From Aquila chrysaetos chrysaetos (lineage: Eukaryota; Chordata; Aves; Accipitriformes; Accipitridae), in NCBI RefSeq assembly GCF_900496995.4, contig NC_044004.1:84141538-84205537 (forward strand): a stretch of 64,000 nucleotides of DNA. The letters run 5' to 3'. The position numbers and the translations under genes were made by a program. This document shows, in pieces, positions 23,272 to 36,700 of the stretch; the first letter of the stretch is position 1, and each line of letters opens with the position of its first letter. Under the pieces are notes generated by a model, which did no database searches, was not told the origin of the DNA, and saw nothing but the letters and a program-made list of their open reading frames with translations.

Positions 23272-26200
23272 TACAAGAATTCTTTCCTGTTTTACATTAA
23301 TCTTTAGGGTCTCTGACAGCTTAAGACAACAGATATTCTTCAGTTCAGCTAAGTCACCATGAATCGGAATTTACTATAATGCCATCAAATTCCAATACAG
23401 TTGCCCTCTGATATTAAAGATGCAGATACATATTTAGGAGAACTTTTTCCCCAGCACTTAAAGGGCAACCGACCTTAATCAAGGCACATGCTCAGTTCCA
23501 ACTGATTTCAACCACTGCACTGTAGGACCTTTCTGATTCCCACCCAAAACAGCCTGTAAACAATACCAGATCCCCAAGATAGGCCACAAGATACAATGTT
23601 CCTCATTCGCTCAAAAAAAGCTGCTTTGCCCCTGCTACATTAGGAAGTCATTTACCTTTTCTTCACCACCCTCACATTAGCATTCAAGATCATTGAGGCT
23701 TATTTGGATAAGAAGGATAGCGTCAACCAACACACTAATCTCTTCTGTTCCTCTAACCTCCTCTTTCTGGCCAGCCTCAGCTCTTCTGTGTGGTGAAGTG
23801 CCTGTGGAGCTCTACACCAGGGCATTTCTTTCTGAGTGAGATTTAAAAATATTTTTTGACATCACTGCTGCCTTCAGCAGAAGCTGCTATCCCCCTTCTT
23901 CTCCTATCTCGTCTCCACATTCCCTCATTTCTTCCAACCCTTCAGATGCCTAACATGCAGGCTGCATGGTGCATCACAATTAAGACCTGGTAACTGAACA
24001 ATAAAGTGGCACAAAATAAGAGTTAGCTTTTTTCTCTTGACTCGTCCATTCTATGAACACCTGTGTTGGTGTAATCAACAAGAGGGAATCAAGGCTAGGA
24101 GTGAATATCTCTAGCAGGATGGGGACCATTCAAACCAATACAGAGACCATGGCTACCAACTGTTAAACAGTGGCCTAGGATCGTAACGCTCTGATTTCAT
24201 CGCATAATGGCAAGACACTAGGTTGTCCACATTTAGAAGTAGAGTGGATTGAGAACAGGATTTGAGCTATAGTATTTAACTACAGCATTAATAGCTTGAG
24301 TTTGGGGCATGATGGTGCCCTGCGATGATCTGAACTGGTACCAGCCAATGCAAAGGCTTTATGCAACCATTTTACCTTTACATTTAGCTTTATTTTATTT
24401 TTACTCCTTTTAGCCATATATTAACAGATTCTAGACTCCTTACAAGGTATCCTGTATGTTTCTGTGACGCCAAAGACTTTCAACCCCATAGCACCCTACA
24501 GTAACTGGCTTTGAAAGAAAGAGAAACAGAAACAGAAATATAGATTCTACCACAGTACAGATTTCTTTCCTGTGGAACAGCAAACAAAAGGTTTAGAAAT
24601 AGCAGGTATTTGAACCCCACCCCAGTTCTGGGGAAACCACAGAATCTGAGCCATGTATTTGCTCAAGGAAACTGAGACATTATTCAGTAAATGCCCTAAC
24701 CATAATGAGCAGAGCATATATAGTCAATGCAGTCAGCTGCACTGTTCCATTCAATTCTAACCTGTGCTATTTGTCATTTGGTATATTGCATGTATGCTTA
24801 TGGCTGATGTTTTTACGGTAAATGTGGTGGTTCTGGTTCTCAAAAGCACCCTGCCTTCCTCCTGCTTTGAATGCTAGAAGTATTCTGGAGACAGTGTGCA
24901 AGTCCTTTTCAATTCATGTGCCACAAGTCCTGCCTTTCACAGATTCACAGAGCTGAAAAGGAGCAAGACCCTCATTATCAGTAGGATTTTTCTTTCTTTT
25001 TTTTGTCCCTCCTTTATACTTCAGCACTGTTACTGTGTCAGGTATCTGGGAGTGCTTTTTCAAGCTTTGTTCTGAGTTCACAGGTCTTGTAAGTACAGAG
25101 TAATGAGCAGTTCCTAGGTGGTCATGAGATGCTGGTGCATCTGAGTCATTTTCTTATTCCCCGGGGCACTTTCCTTTCTCCGAGCAGCGCTATGTGATTG
25201 CAATGATTACAAAAGCCAAAAAGCACTGCCGCCTCCCTCAGCACCATCGCTTCCTCGAGGTAACTAATTTGTACTCTCTCTCATCCTGCTTAGCATCACG
25301 GCTGCATTCACTGTAGAGAAGCTGTGTTAAGTACAAGCCCAGTGCATCTACTCCATTACCTGTTGGTAGCATACAGACAAAAGCTTGTGTTCAAGGATAC
25401 CCGGAGATGTTCGCGTATTATGAGTGCTATAATTAATGACTTTTTGCTTTCCTGTTGCCTAGGCTAAGATGTAACTGAAAAAGTGAAAACCCAAGACAGC
25501 CAGTACTGTTTGTTCACCACTGATCTGTTCAGAGACTGCTCCACCTCAAAACACAACGAAAATCTTCCTGGGCTTTCCCCAGGTATGTGTCTATTCCAGG
25601 GATAGGCATTTCTGACTGACCAGCCTGATAATCAGCAGCTTGTTTACAAGTCAGCAATTTCCCCTTCATCTCTTTGGTTTCACACCATCTCACAGTAATT
25701 TGTTGAGGACAGATATCAAGGGGCAGCTCTGCTTCTTCTGAGCTCTCTTGAATTGTGTCACACACTCTTACAGGAAATACGGCAACTCCAGGCCCTTGTT
25801 GGGCAAAAAGACCATGATACACTAATTCCATAATAGCCATCCACTACTTTTTTGTACAAGTGGATATTTCTCCTACTCCTGAGGCTCCTGTCATCTGCAG
25901 CCATCTACACAGCTATAGATGGGTTATTTGCCTTCTGCATTAGGAATCCGTGACAGCCCATTGTATTACCATAAACCAGAAATGAAGTATCTCATACTAA
26001 CATGTCATACTGAAAACTGCACTACCTCAGGAGCAGCCTGACATGTGGCTCCAGCATCCATACTTTGAAGGTGGGAACCTTTTTCACAGTGTTAGGCTAC
26101 ACTGCTGAACAGATCCAGTAGCTCACTTTTGATTCACTGTCCAAAGTCTGTCAAGACACTTAGCCCCCTTACGTAGATAGGAAGTAGATATCTAAGTACC

Positions 26201-27188
26201 TTGGATGATCTGTGTCTATGGAATATTTATTTTCAAACAATGAAACTTGCGTTATGAGCAAGAGTTGCTTGATTTATTTAATCCACAGATGCCTTGCTTC
26301 CATGCAGAACCAGCTTCCAAGTATGTACTTACCTACCTGAAACAAGCATGTTCTGGGACATTTCCATCCTTAAGGCTTCTTAAGACTGGAACTGGATTGC
26401 TCTTTATACCTGCTGTGTCAATGGGTCTCATAACTGCTGTGGTTAGCCCTGAAAATGCCACAAAAACAACACATTAAGAACTGACTCCTGAAAAACTTAG
26501 GTAATCTGCAAAGATCTCTAGAAGAGCATGAGGATTTCTTCATCACATGCAGCTTTATATCACTGGTTGCCTCATGCTGTACAGGCTTGTGATATCAACA
26601 TTAAAACTGGTTTGAAGAGAGAACAAAGGGGAATGTCCAGGTGTGGATGCACCAGGAGGAACGGCAGAAGGACTATAATGGCATGTACAGATGGCATCAA
26701 GATCCTAGCACACCTCCATGTGGCTTCTGAGATACTGATTCAGAAGACAAATGCCAGTGGGTGAATACAGTATGTACAGCATCATGGGTTAAGGTTAAAT
26801 CATGCTGGAACTAATCGATATAATCACTATCCTTCATTAGTAATAATATTTATGAACAAGTAATATCTTTTCCAGATGAAAAAATTAGCAGCAAAACAAA
26901 AGCCCGTTTCACCACGCAAAACAAAGACCTATGAAAAGCACACACAAGTAAAGGGATATTGCTGATTGACGTAAGCCAGGCTGGATAATACCCATTCCCA
27001 GTGGCTCCATCTAAAAAGACAGTTTTGAGAGCACTCCCCAACTCTTGGAGCTGCACAAGTGATCCGGCTGCATCCCGACTCCCTGTCAGGACAACACCTG
27101 GATTTTCATCATCCCCTGCCATATCCTCGTCTCCACGGGAAAGAAACGCGGACATGCAGGGAACAGGATCAGGCAGCAGGCTGGAAAA
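23272..27188. other. Intergenic, nothing identified
   Basis: No supported gene. A minus-strand open frame at 25529-25840 has no recognisable domain and no convincing splice context. Confidence 0.45.
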
Positions 27189-27193
27189 CCTCT

Positions 27194-27769
27194 TGTCCTG
27201 GTTTCAGCTGGGATAGAGTTAATTGTCTTCCTAGTAGCTGGTACGGTGCTATGTTTTGAGTTCAGTATGTGAAGAATGTTGATAACGCTGATGTTTTCAG
27301 TTGTTGCTAAGTAGTATTTAGTCTAAAGTCAAGGATTTTTCAGCTTCTCATGCCCAGCCAATGAGAAAGCTGGAGGGACACAAGAAGTTGGCACAGGACA
27401 GAGCCAGGGCAGCTGACCCAAACTGGCCAACAGTGTATTCCATACCATGGGACGTCCCATCTAGTATAGGAACTGGGGGGAAAAGGGGGTGGGGGATCGC
27501 CGCTCACGGACTAACTGGGTGTCGATCGGCAGGTGGTGAGCAATTGCACTGCGCGTCATTTGTACATTCCAGTCCTTTTATTATTACTGTTGTCATTTTA
27601 TTAGTGTTATCATTATTAGTTTCTTCTTTTCTGTTCTATTAAACCGTTCTTATCTCAACCCACGAGTTTTACTTCTTTTCCCGATTTTCTTCCCCATCCC
27701 ACTGGGTAGAGGGGGACTGAGAGAGCAACTGCACGGTGCTTAGTTGCTGGCCGGGGTTGAACCACGACA
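27194..27769 (+). mobile_element. Solo LTR, 576 bp, with 5-bp target duplication
   Basis: It begins TGTCCTGGTTTCAGCTGGG and ends GGTTGAACCACGACA, an LTR type widespread in neoavian birds. The 5-bp repeat CCTCT flanks it at 27189-27193 and 27770-27774, which suits an ERVL/ERVK-type insertion. An ATTAAA poly(A) signal lies near 27638. There is no internal retroviral sequence. Confidence 0.85.
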
Positions 27770-27774
27770 CCTCT

Positions 27775-30700
27775 CTTTCCCATATACTAGGAAGACAAAG
27801 TTGGAGGTGGAAATGAAGCAGGATATAAACAAATAACGTACATTCAGCCAAGAAAAGCACTGAGAATATGTTCCTCAGAAAACACTAGGGACACTCTGGG
27901 CTAACTGCTGTCTGGAAAAAATAGTGTAAACAATTTTTTTGCTACTAGCATCCAGGCAAACATAACTGTGTTTTCTTTGTAAACAAAAACAATGTCACCA
28001 AAGCAATATCTCACTTCATTGCAACTTTCTCCTGTTTCCTAAATTTACCTCCCTGAACACTGAATTTAAGTCTGCCACTTGGCACAAAAACTGTTGATGT
28101 TATTTGCAGGTCTTAGTAAGTTAACTACAGGTTCTACAATGAACTATGAAAGCAAATTGGTCTTCTGAGGCGGGGAATACAAATAAGAACTTGTTAACTT
28201 GGCCCTGGAAACCAGAAGCCTGAGCACCTGGACACAGTGTCTGTGAAAGGGGACAACTGGGCACCTCAAAATAAGGCCTAAAATCTGGGACATTGTGAAA
28301 ATCCTGCTTTTAGATCTGATCCCTAGAAACCCCTCACATCTGGCCCATCTACTTGATAAAAACCCCCAAACATTAAAGCAGTTTTTTAAGTAACCACGTA
28401 AGTTTAGAACACCAGAAGGAAGGCATTTTGAAAACAGAAAAAAACTTTTTAAAAACTGATCTTTTGTTTTTCTGAGGTCCTGTGGGGTGAAAAGATTATA
28501 AGTTATACATACCTGGCAGCACTGCTAGGGATCTAACATGATACAAGGAAATATAGATTCTGTGTACTTATTTAAAAGCAGAATATTTGAGATCACTAAA
28601 GATCTTATGAGTACACTCAGTTATGTTTTGCATCTAGAAGAAAGAAGATAAGCCTTTTTTTTTTAGTACCCTGCAACACAGAAGAGAGCTTTCAGTCCCT
28701 GTTGAATATCATCTGCATCTAATTTTTATCTACTGAGACAGGAGCATCTAAAACATTTATTCATGGAGTTAGTTAGAAAATGCAAGTAGCTGCAGTTGTC
28801 ACTGTCCTGAAATACCGTGAGCCCCATATGACTCATTGTAACTTGCCTTCAAGATACTGGTCCAGATGACATTCTGCTGAGGGTTTGGCAGCTATGTCTG
28901 TGTGCATCCATTATTTGTTTAAGTAGCACTCACAGTTTTCCAACTATGATGAACTCAGCTGTTCATAAACAAGACCATAGCTGAACTCTTCCTAGCAAGC
29001 CAGAGTTCACTGGAGGCTGACAGTATCTTAGAGATACAAATTTGGGGGAATACATCTGTTGTTTGCTTCAGACTTCACAGGTGCCTCAGGATCTACCCAG
29101 TATGCAGTAAGAAAAATTGTGAAGATTTTGCAGCTAAGAAGTTAAAGTTTCTGGGCTGTTCCTCCCACTGGAATCGACTAAACAGGGAAGCTGACCACTT
29201 TTTGCTTTTACTTCTGCAGAGGCAGGTAGCTTTTTATTTCCCATACGTTATGGGAACCTTTTATTAGCACATCCCCAAGAAATGAAATCTGGAAAACATT
29301 TCACATTTGGAGGTTAATTCTCAAAGTCCCCCATGCCATCTAGGAAAAAGACAGAATCTGACTTCCAGGTAAAGTATAGGTGAAGTAGAGAAAGAATAAA
29401 GAAAAATGACACAAGACACAGGAAAGAGCCCTCACTAGTATTTAGTTACCCTTCTCCGAATAATTATGCAAGTGAGGCTGCCTAGAACAAACAGATGGTG
29501 TTTTCAAACTAAATGCATAATGAAAAATGAACCGTACAACTGATAGGACAACCTGTAGAATACATGACAATGTGCCACTCCAGCTTAAACAAGACAAAGC
29601 CCTTCCACCCAGTAACTTATCACTCCACCCTCTGCACTGAACGCTCTGCTGATGATTCTCTGCAAATCCCTCTGCACCCCAACACCTTTGCTGTTACTGT
29701 TTCTTTGATGCAGTGCAGGAAACCTCTTAGAGATTCCCACCCAAATGCAGGGTGTTGGCAAGCAAACATTCGGTTGGAGACGTTCAGGAGTTTTGGCTTG
29801 GTTTAATTGTTTTTCCCCACTGTCAGGAAACTCATGCCTATTAAAGAAAATGCACAGACAAGAGGCAGCAGTAGGTGGTGATAGCAAGACACTTTCATTC
29901 TCCCTCAGAGGCAAACTGATTGGAATTCAACAGTCACATCTCCAGGTTCAGGGTGGGAAATGCTAATACTTCCAGACTACACCGGGCTCAAGTTGTCATT
30001 ATGTCGGCACTTGGGTGATTACTGTCTCTCTCATTTTGTAATCCAAGTACAGGACACAAGATCACAGAAGGACTCAGAAAATACCATCAAAAAGGAAGGC
30101 TGAAAGACAGGCCTCAAAGAACTGTTCTGTGTTAGATTAAGGTCAGAGCACTAAGACCAAAAAAAAAAAAAAAAAAAAAAGTTGTTTTAGGCCCATACAA
30201 TCCTCCTGTGACTCGGCAAGAGTCTTGCCAGTGTTTTGTTGAAGTTGCGCAACGGGACTATGCAGGCCACTCCGCCATGCCCCAGTCAGGACAGGCTGCC
30301 ATAGACCCGCAGGCTGAAGCCAGCTTTGTGGACAATAGCCATGGGAGCCAGCTCAAAACTCGGCTTTGCGCGAACACTTCCTGCCTGCCTGGCTGGACAT
30401 CAGCGTGAGGAAGGGAGCACATGCAGAAACCAGGCAGCGGTAACAGGCAGGCAAGCACAGAACAACCTCGCAAATGAAAGAGCCCAGCGCAGGTGGAATT
30501 AGTGCAGTAGAAAAAAACATCAAGACAGGGCTTTTGCCAGACACTGGACAAAAGGAATGTGAAGTGGGGAAACTACATCTGGTGTTTGGCTCCTTAGGAA
30601 AGGAATGTTTTGTCCATTTTAATAAATACATGGGGTTACGTGAAAGATATCTAATTCCATCCACAAATCTTTTCTTCTGACTGGAAAAGCACTTTGAACC

Positions 30701-33700
30701 CCAAATTTTGATTAATCACCAATAACATGAAAGGGTGACACTGGTATAAGAAGTAGATTCAGTCTGCAAAGAAGACACACCGTCAGCTAGCTAGCATTCC
30801 TGGTGAAACAAGAGGAAGTAAGTGAAGGAGCTGGTGGGGGTGAGTGGGTGTGGAGTAGGGCTGGAAGAAAACAGGCAAAAGGAATTAAAATCAAAAGAAA
30901 GTGAGACTATGAAATCCAAGAGATGGAGAAGGTTCAAAATAAGCTATGATGTTCTAAAACAGGGGCTGGAAGCCTTCCAAAGAAAACTGCAAAATGTGTG
31001 CGGCGTGGTGAAAATATTTTCTTTGGAACAGCAAACATTAAACTTCTGCTGTGAGAGGAAGGCTAGCTGCAGACTTGCCAGTTCAGAATGGAGCAGAAAT
31101 TAAGGAGGAGATGGGCAAATTGATCTTACCCTCAAAACTGTGGGGGACAGTAAATTTTCATTTAGTCTATAAATCACCACATCTAAATATCTGGTCAGAG
31201 ACACCACAATTTAAAAAAAAAAAAAAAAATCCCCAGAAGAACAGTCAGTGGGAAGGGGATTTCCACTACAAGAAAAAATTTGAAGCTATATAGGATTGGC
31301 CAAGTCTCCATAGAAGTCCAGAGGTGCACTTTGATAGGCTTCTCATCCTGTTACGCAAGACTTATTTTGGAATTGCTTTTATTGCAAAACTATTATACTG
31401 GCTGAGTGAAAAAGGAAAGTGGTCAACAGCACATTTACTCAGCAGTTTTACTGACAAAAAGAGCTCCTGACTTGAATTGCCCATGTTTCCAAATTTCTAT
31501 CACACTAGATGTAGATGCTAATGCCTACAGTTAGGAACGGTATTGATTCAACAACCTAAAGCCCACAGTCTAAGCTTACCTCCATAAAATAATTTCACCC
31601 AGCAGAAACTTCTAGAAGTTATTAGCTTTTTCTAACTTTTTGCACCACCACCCCCCCCCCCCCCCCCCCGCCCGTGGTCAGGATAAATCATACCTCCTTG
31701 CATCAAAATCCTGGGACAACCTCCCAACAAGTTCCAAACTGCAATGCTATGATCTCAGTATTATTCACAAATCCAAGCACAGTCATGATAGCACCAGTAC
31801 CTTGCCTAAGTAGCAGTGCTGTGCTAACTGCTTCACAAAACCATCTGGCATTGACCCTCCAAAAAGTTATGTTGCTGGGACAGTAACAGATGGCCCTGTA
31901 AAGTAATTATTCATCAGACCTGGAGATCCAGGTGGCTAAACAAGCATCAAGAGTATTTCAGCAAGTTAATGGATTCTAGTTTCATAAAACACATCCCATA
32001 CCTGCATGTTGACACTTTCAGCGGCTGCTGGAAAAGCTCAACAGATCTTGGGGAGAGTGAAGCACCTGCCTCTGCAGAATGAAACACAGATGCAGACTCC
32101 AGCATATGCCATTGCTTTTAAGAATTTACTGAACATCAGTCAGTAAGGATATAAATCACGTCTCGGGACAGCTTGTGTTAGGGCTTCACCCAGCACCATA
32201 AAGTAACGACATCAGCGTAAAATGGGTGCAAATAAAATCTGAATACACCCTATATACCTTTTTCTTCCTGCCAAATCAGAACAAACATTTACTATATTTG
32301 CAAGCAGAACACCAGAGCCAAAATTTAATTTGCAGCTCACTGTGCCACATGGGGTCTGGGAGAAGTTTGTAGGTAGCACACTGTAACTGGAAGCAGAAAG
32401 GCATGCTTAAAATCAAGCACAATCCATTACGTGAACACATAGGCTCTACTCTCTTTTATCAAAACTATAGCCTATTCTTCCCCCAGAACTTCTGGACCAT
32501 CAACATCCACAGTCTTTCCTTAAGTACTAATTCATATTTAACGCAGCTCAGTTGCTCTTACTGAAAAGAGTTGTCCATGCAGGTGTCAGATCTTTGTGTG
32601 AAAGGCACTTCATGACCCAACACAAATAACGAAGAGCAAGTGACTTGTCAAGAAATGTAATGCTCTGAAAGCTTTATGTTTGAATTATCGATAACTGATA
32701 AACAAATGCACAGCAATCCGGGATGGTTCACGGCTGACTAAGCCGGACATTGCCAGCAGCAGACCAGTAATCAAGCCAATAAAAACATGTTTGCCGACTC
32801 ACTTAATTCCTGTTGTCAAAATTCTATCAACTCCTCACTTTCTGCTAATTCCTTTTTCCAGAAAGTTAAGACAGGTGGAGTCCTTGTGTCCTCAGGCTCC
32901 TATTGTTAGAGGTAGAGTGCACAAGGCTGCACTAACTCCTGCTTCTCTCTCGCTTCCCTCTAGGCTTTCTCTGTTTGGTACTTCACTTCTGACAGCAAAG
33001 ACTCATTCTACAAAAGAGAAGCAATTTACGTAAGCACTGTTCACTGTGAACACAATTTTAATAAAAAGAGAGCCAAAGAAAACACGCATTGTTGTAGCTA
33101 GTTCATACTGAAGACTGTAGCTTCACCCACTCCTAGTTAAGATTAACACCAAAAAAAAAAAAGTGTTTTTTGCATACCCAAATCTTTCACTAGCAGGAGA
33201 CTAGACTGAGTAAGAAACATGGGAAAGAGCTGTATCTATCTGCATGCACTTGACCTATCAGCAGGCCAAATGCTATAGAGCAATTTCCTTGTTGAAAAAT
33301 TCTCATTAATATTATTCCTGCTTGGAGGAAAGGATAAAGGAGAGCATGCAAATGCCTTCTGATACTAAAATGACTATTAAAAGAAACAGCATAAGCAAAT
33401 GGGTCATGCTGGATCAATAACGTCTACAAGAGTGAGTTCTCAGTGAGAAGTACCAAGTACAGTTTGTTTCAAATAGTGTGTACCATGAATACAAGCTAGG
33501 GCCGTCCAGATGGAAAGTGTGCTGATAGAACAGTGCTCCACCAGAATAATGAGGATTTAAACAAACTGAAAAACTTCACTAGAAACCAATTATTTTGTCA
33601 AATTCAAGCATATACTCAAATGCTAATGGCAAACTTTATCTAAATTAAACTACTTCGATCTCACAGCAAAACAGTACTTGGAGATAGGTGAAATGATTCT

Positions 33701-36700
33701 TTTCAGTCAGTGTTCTGATCAATTTAATTTTAAGGGAATTTTGACTATTTAGAAGAAAACCAAAGGTAAAAATGCTGAATTTCAAGCAAATCAGAAGTTG
33801 CTTTTTTCAGTAGCCCATGTTCTAAAGAATCCCTCTAGCTTACTTAATCTTCTGCCTTCTCTGTGTACTGCTGACACCAGCGCTCACTAGCAATTTTGAG
33901 AAAGAAAAAATGGTGTGCTCACATTTGTTGGTGTAATTTTTAGCATGGTCTCCTTGCATATTCCTGCACCCTGTGTGTATTGAGGCTATTTGAAGACAAG
34001 CAATCAGAAAATTTAAAAAAGGAGAAAAAGAGAGAAATACAAGATAATGGGGAAGATAACCATTGACCATAACTTCAGTAGTGACTGCATTTATCAAAAA
34101 TGTTATCGATGTTTTTCCTCCAAACACCTCCTTCTCTAAACATCTCCCTTTAACAAGCTGAAATGAATACTTGTCCCTCTTGCTGTTTTGTATGCTCTTT
34201 TGGATAGTTCACTGAAAATTAAGCAAACTTATCAATATTATTTTTTCCTTCCTTTCAACTAACAAGCAAGCATTTTTTGTTGCCAGGAGCAACGTAATCA
34301 ATTTTATTACAGAGTCCAAACATGCTGAAGAATGAACCTACACATAGCACTCAAAATGCTTTAAGAAACTATTCTCTGAGATTGCAGATTTATTATCTTC
34401 TAGGGTGTAAGTCAAGTATGACTTCTTCACTTTTCCCTCATTGCAACACAACCAATGAAAGTAACATAGAGGATTAAAGTGTGGGTGTCGTAAGAGAAGA
34501 CTTCAAAGATTTTGTGATGATTCCAACAAGTGTTCCCATTTTCACGTGGTCACCAGTCTCGTGTCACAGCTTTCTCAACTGATGTCATCACTTCGACCAA
34601 AAGACCACAACTATCCAAAGCACACCCTCAAAAATTACTCAGCTTCACAGAACCTGAAAACTTAGTTGGATTGAAATTGGCTAACCCAGGTTTGGGGATG
34701 TTTGGTTTTTTTTTTTTTTTTGTGGTTGGGTTTTTTTATTGGGTGAATTGTTAATTTTGTAATTGGGTGAATAGTTCATATTTTAAGAGACTCATATTTG
34801 CTCCACTTCCAACTATTTGCAGATGTAACAGACTTTTATGTATTTATTTTCAAACAGTTCATTTCCCAGTTAAGGGAAATCTTTGCTATCAGGATGGGAG
34901 GACTTTGTTTTCACTGCTTCTTTGTAGGGTCCCCTTAGGAAGCGAAAACTTAATCTTAGTTAACAATGCCCTGATATGAAACACCCATTTCACTGCTCAT
35001 GAGCTGTATTAATACTGTATTCAATTTTCAAACTGAAAAGACCCCACTTTTTTAAATCAGGCTTTTAATCATGCTCCCTGGGGAGCCACACATATTTCTA
35101 CCCACTACTGCAAAATATTACTACCTAGAAAGTATCAGCACAATGGCAGCATATTGCTGGCCCTGCATCCTTTATTCCATGCTTAGATAAAGCCACTGGA
35201 ACAACCATCAACTGTTACAGGATCTGCTGTATCATGCCTGTACAAGGCATGGACAAAGTACAAGTCCTGCTGTCAGATGTTAGAGCCAGATACTCAAGGA
35301 GCAGCAGCCAGCTGCATATTCAGTGTAATTATGCCTGAATTAATGTGCAAACCACAGAACCAAGATCTGCCCCAGCAATCAGAAAACCTGCCTGTTTCTG
35401 GCAGACAAGCAGGACCTAACAGCCCACGGCAAGAGATCCACTCCGCCATCTGAATAAAGAGTTGCTCCTGATGTTTTTACAGCTCCAAGGACAAAAACCT
35501 GCAGGAAGTTCATAAGATGCAGAGCATTTTCAGCTGCTGGTAAGGCCAAGAGGAGCTCTTCATGCCTTTCAGGAGTTGGGATGACCTCAAAGGCTTACCA
35601 GCTGAACAGCTATGGGGGGGAGAAAGGCATCACCCAATTGTAATCCTTATCCAGGATCACACCTACCACTCAAAAGCCTGGGGGTTCCTCCCCCTCAGCA
35701 GGGGTAAGAACAAATTGCTTGAACAATTTGCTCCCATTCTCAAAAGGTATGTTAGGTATAAAATACCAGAACCAGGTCAGTCCACCACCAGCCAATCAAT
35801 TTATGCGCTTTTTGAAATTGCTGTATGTCCAAGAGTCACACAAAGTAAGGTCACAGCATGGCAGTAACTATAATCCCATTAGCCTCCTCAGAAAAGGCAA
35901 GTTGGCACTTGAAAGTGAAACATGGAGAAATGATTACCAAAGAACTGATGTCAAAGCCAACCCTTTATATTTGCTAAGGTAATGCTTGAGTAATACAAAC
36001 ACATTCCTTTGCAGCTATTAACAGTGTGTTGGTTCATGGTCTTATTGTCACCAATGAGCACAGATAAAGGAGACCCTCAAACTCTGTTGAGGGGAAAAAG
36101 ACAGACCTAAGGACTCCAGAATGTTAAAATTAGGTGAACATCCAGGAAGACAGGCAAGAAAATACTGACCATCATTTGTTATAGATCATTATTTTAAATG
36201 CAAATGTTAACATCTGAAAAGGTATTTAAGAAATAAGCGCACAAGAGTGCGTGATACGTGCCACAATGCAGTTGAAAAAAACTGAGTTGAGATCCTTTGT
36301 AACACAAGTTGAACAATGGGACGCTTGTATTTCTTACATATTCAGGTACTATTTACAGGGGAATATGGACTGGAAACAGTTCAAAACCAGAGAAGAACAC
36401 AAGGAAATTTAAGGAAAGAAAACATATGATAGATATAAAAGATACTTCGCACAAAATAGTAGCATGATATTGAAATTTGGCTACAACCTCCAGCAAATAA
36501 TCCCGGACACTGAAAAGCCACAATATTGTCTCTCTGAGAGCAGAGGTTTATAGGGTTGTACCTCATGACAGAGCTGGATCCACAGGAGGAGTCATAGGTG
36601 CTAGGGAATACTATGAAACATAGTATTGGTATAGAAAAAAAGGTAACATAATAATAAAGATAAGAGGGAATATCAGCAGTATATACCCTCGGATTGTAGA

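Noticed and set aside
24930-24980. Possible CR1 tail (TTCACAGATTCACAGAG)
   Set aside because: Too short and without the adjoining CR1 3' sequence.
25529-25840. 103-codon minus-strand open frame
   Set aside because: Looks protein-like in places, but there is no domain, no splice sites and no neighbours to support it.
35070-35105. GCTCCCTGGGGAGCC, resembling the CXCL8 exon 3 segment for APW
   Set aside because: No surrounding cysteine codon, frame or splice sites. It is a short palindromic match by chance.
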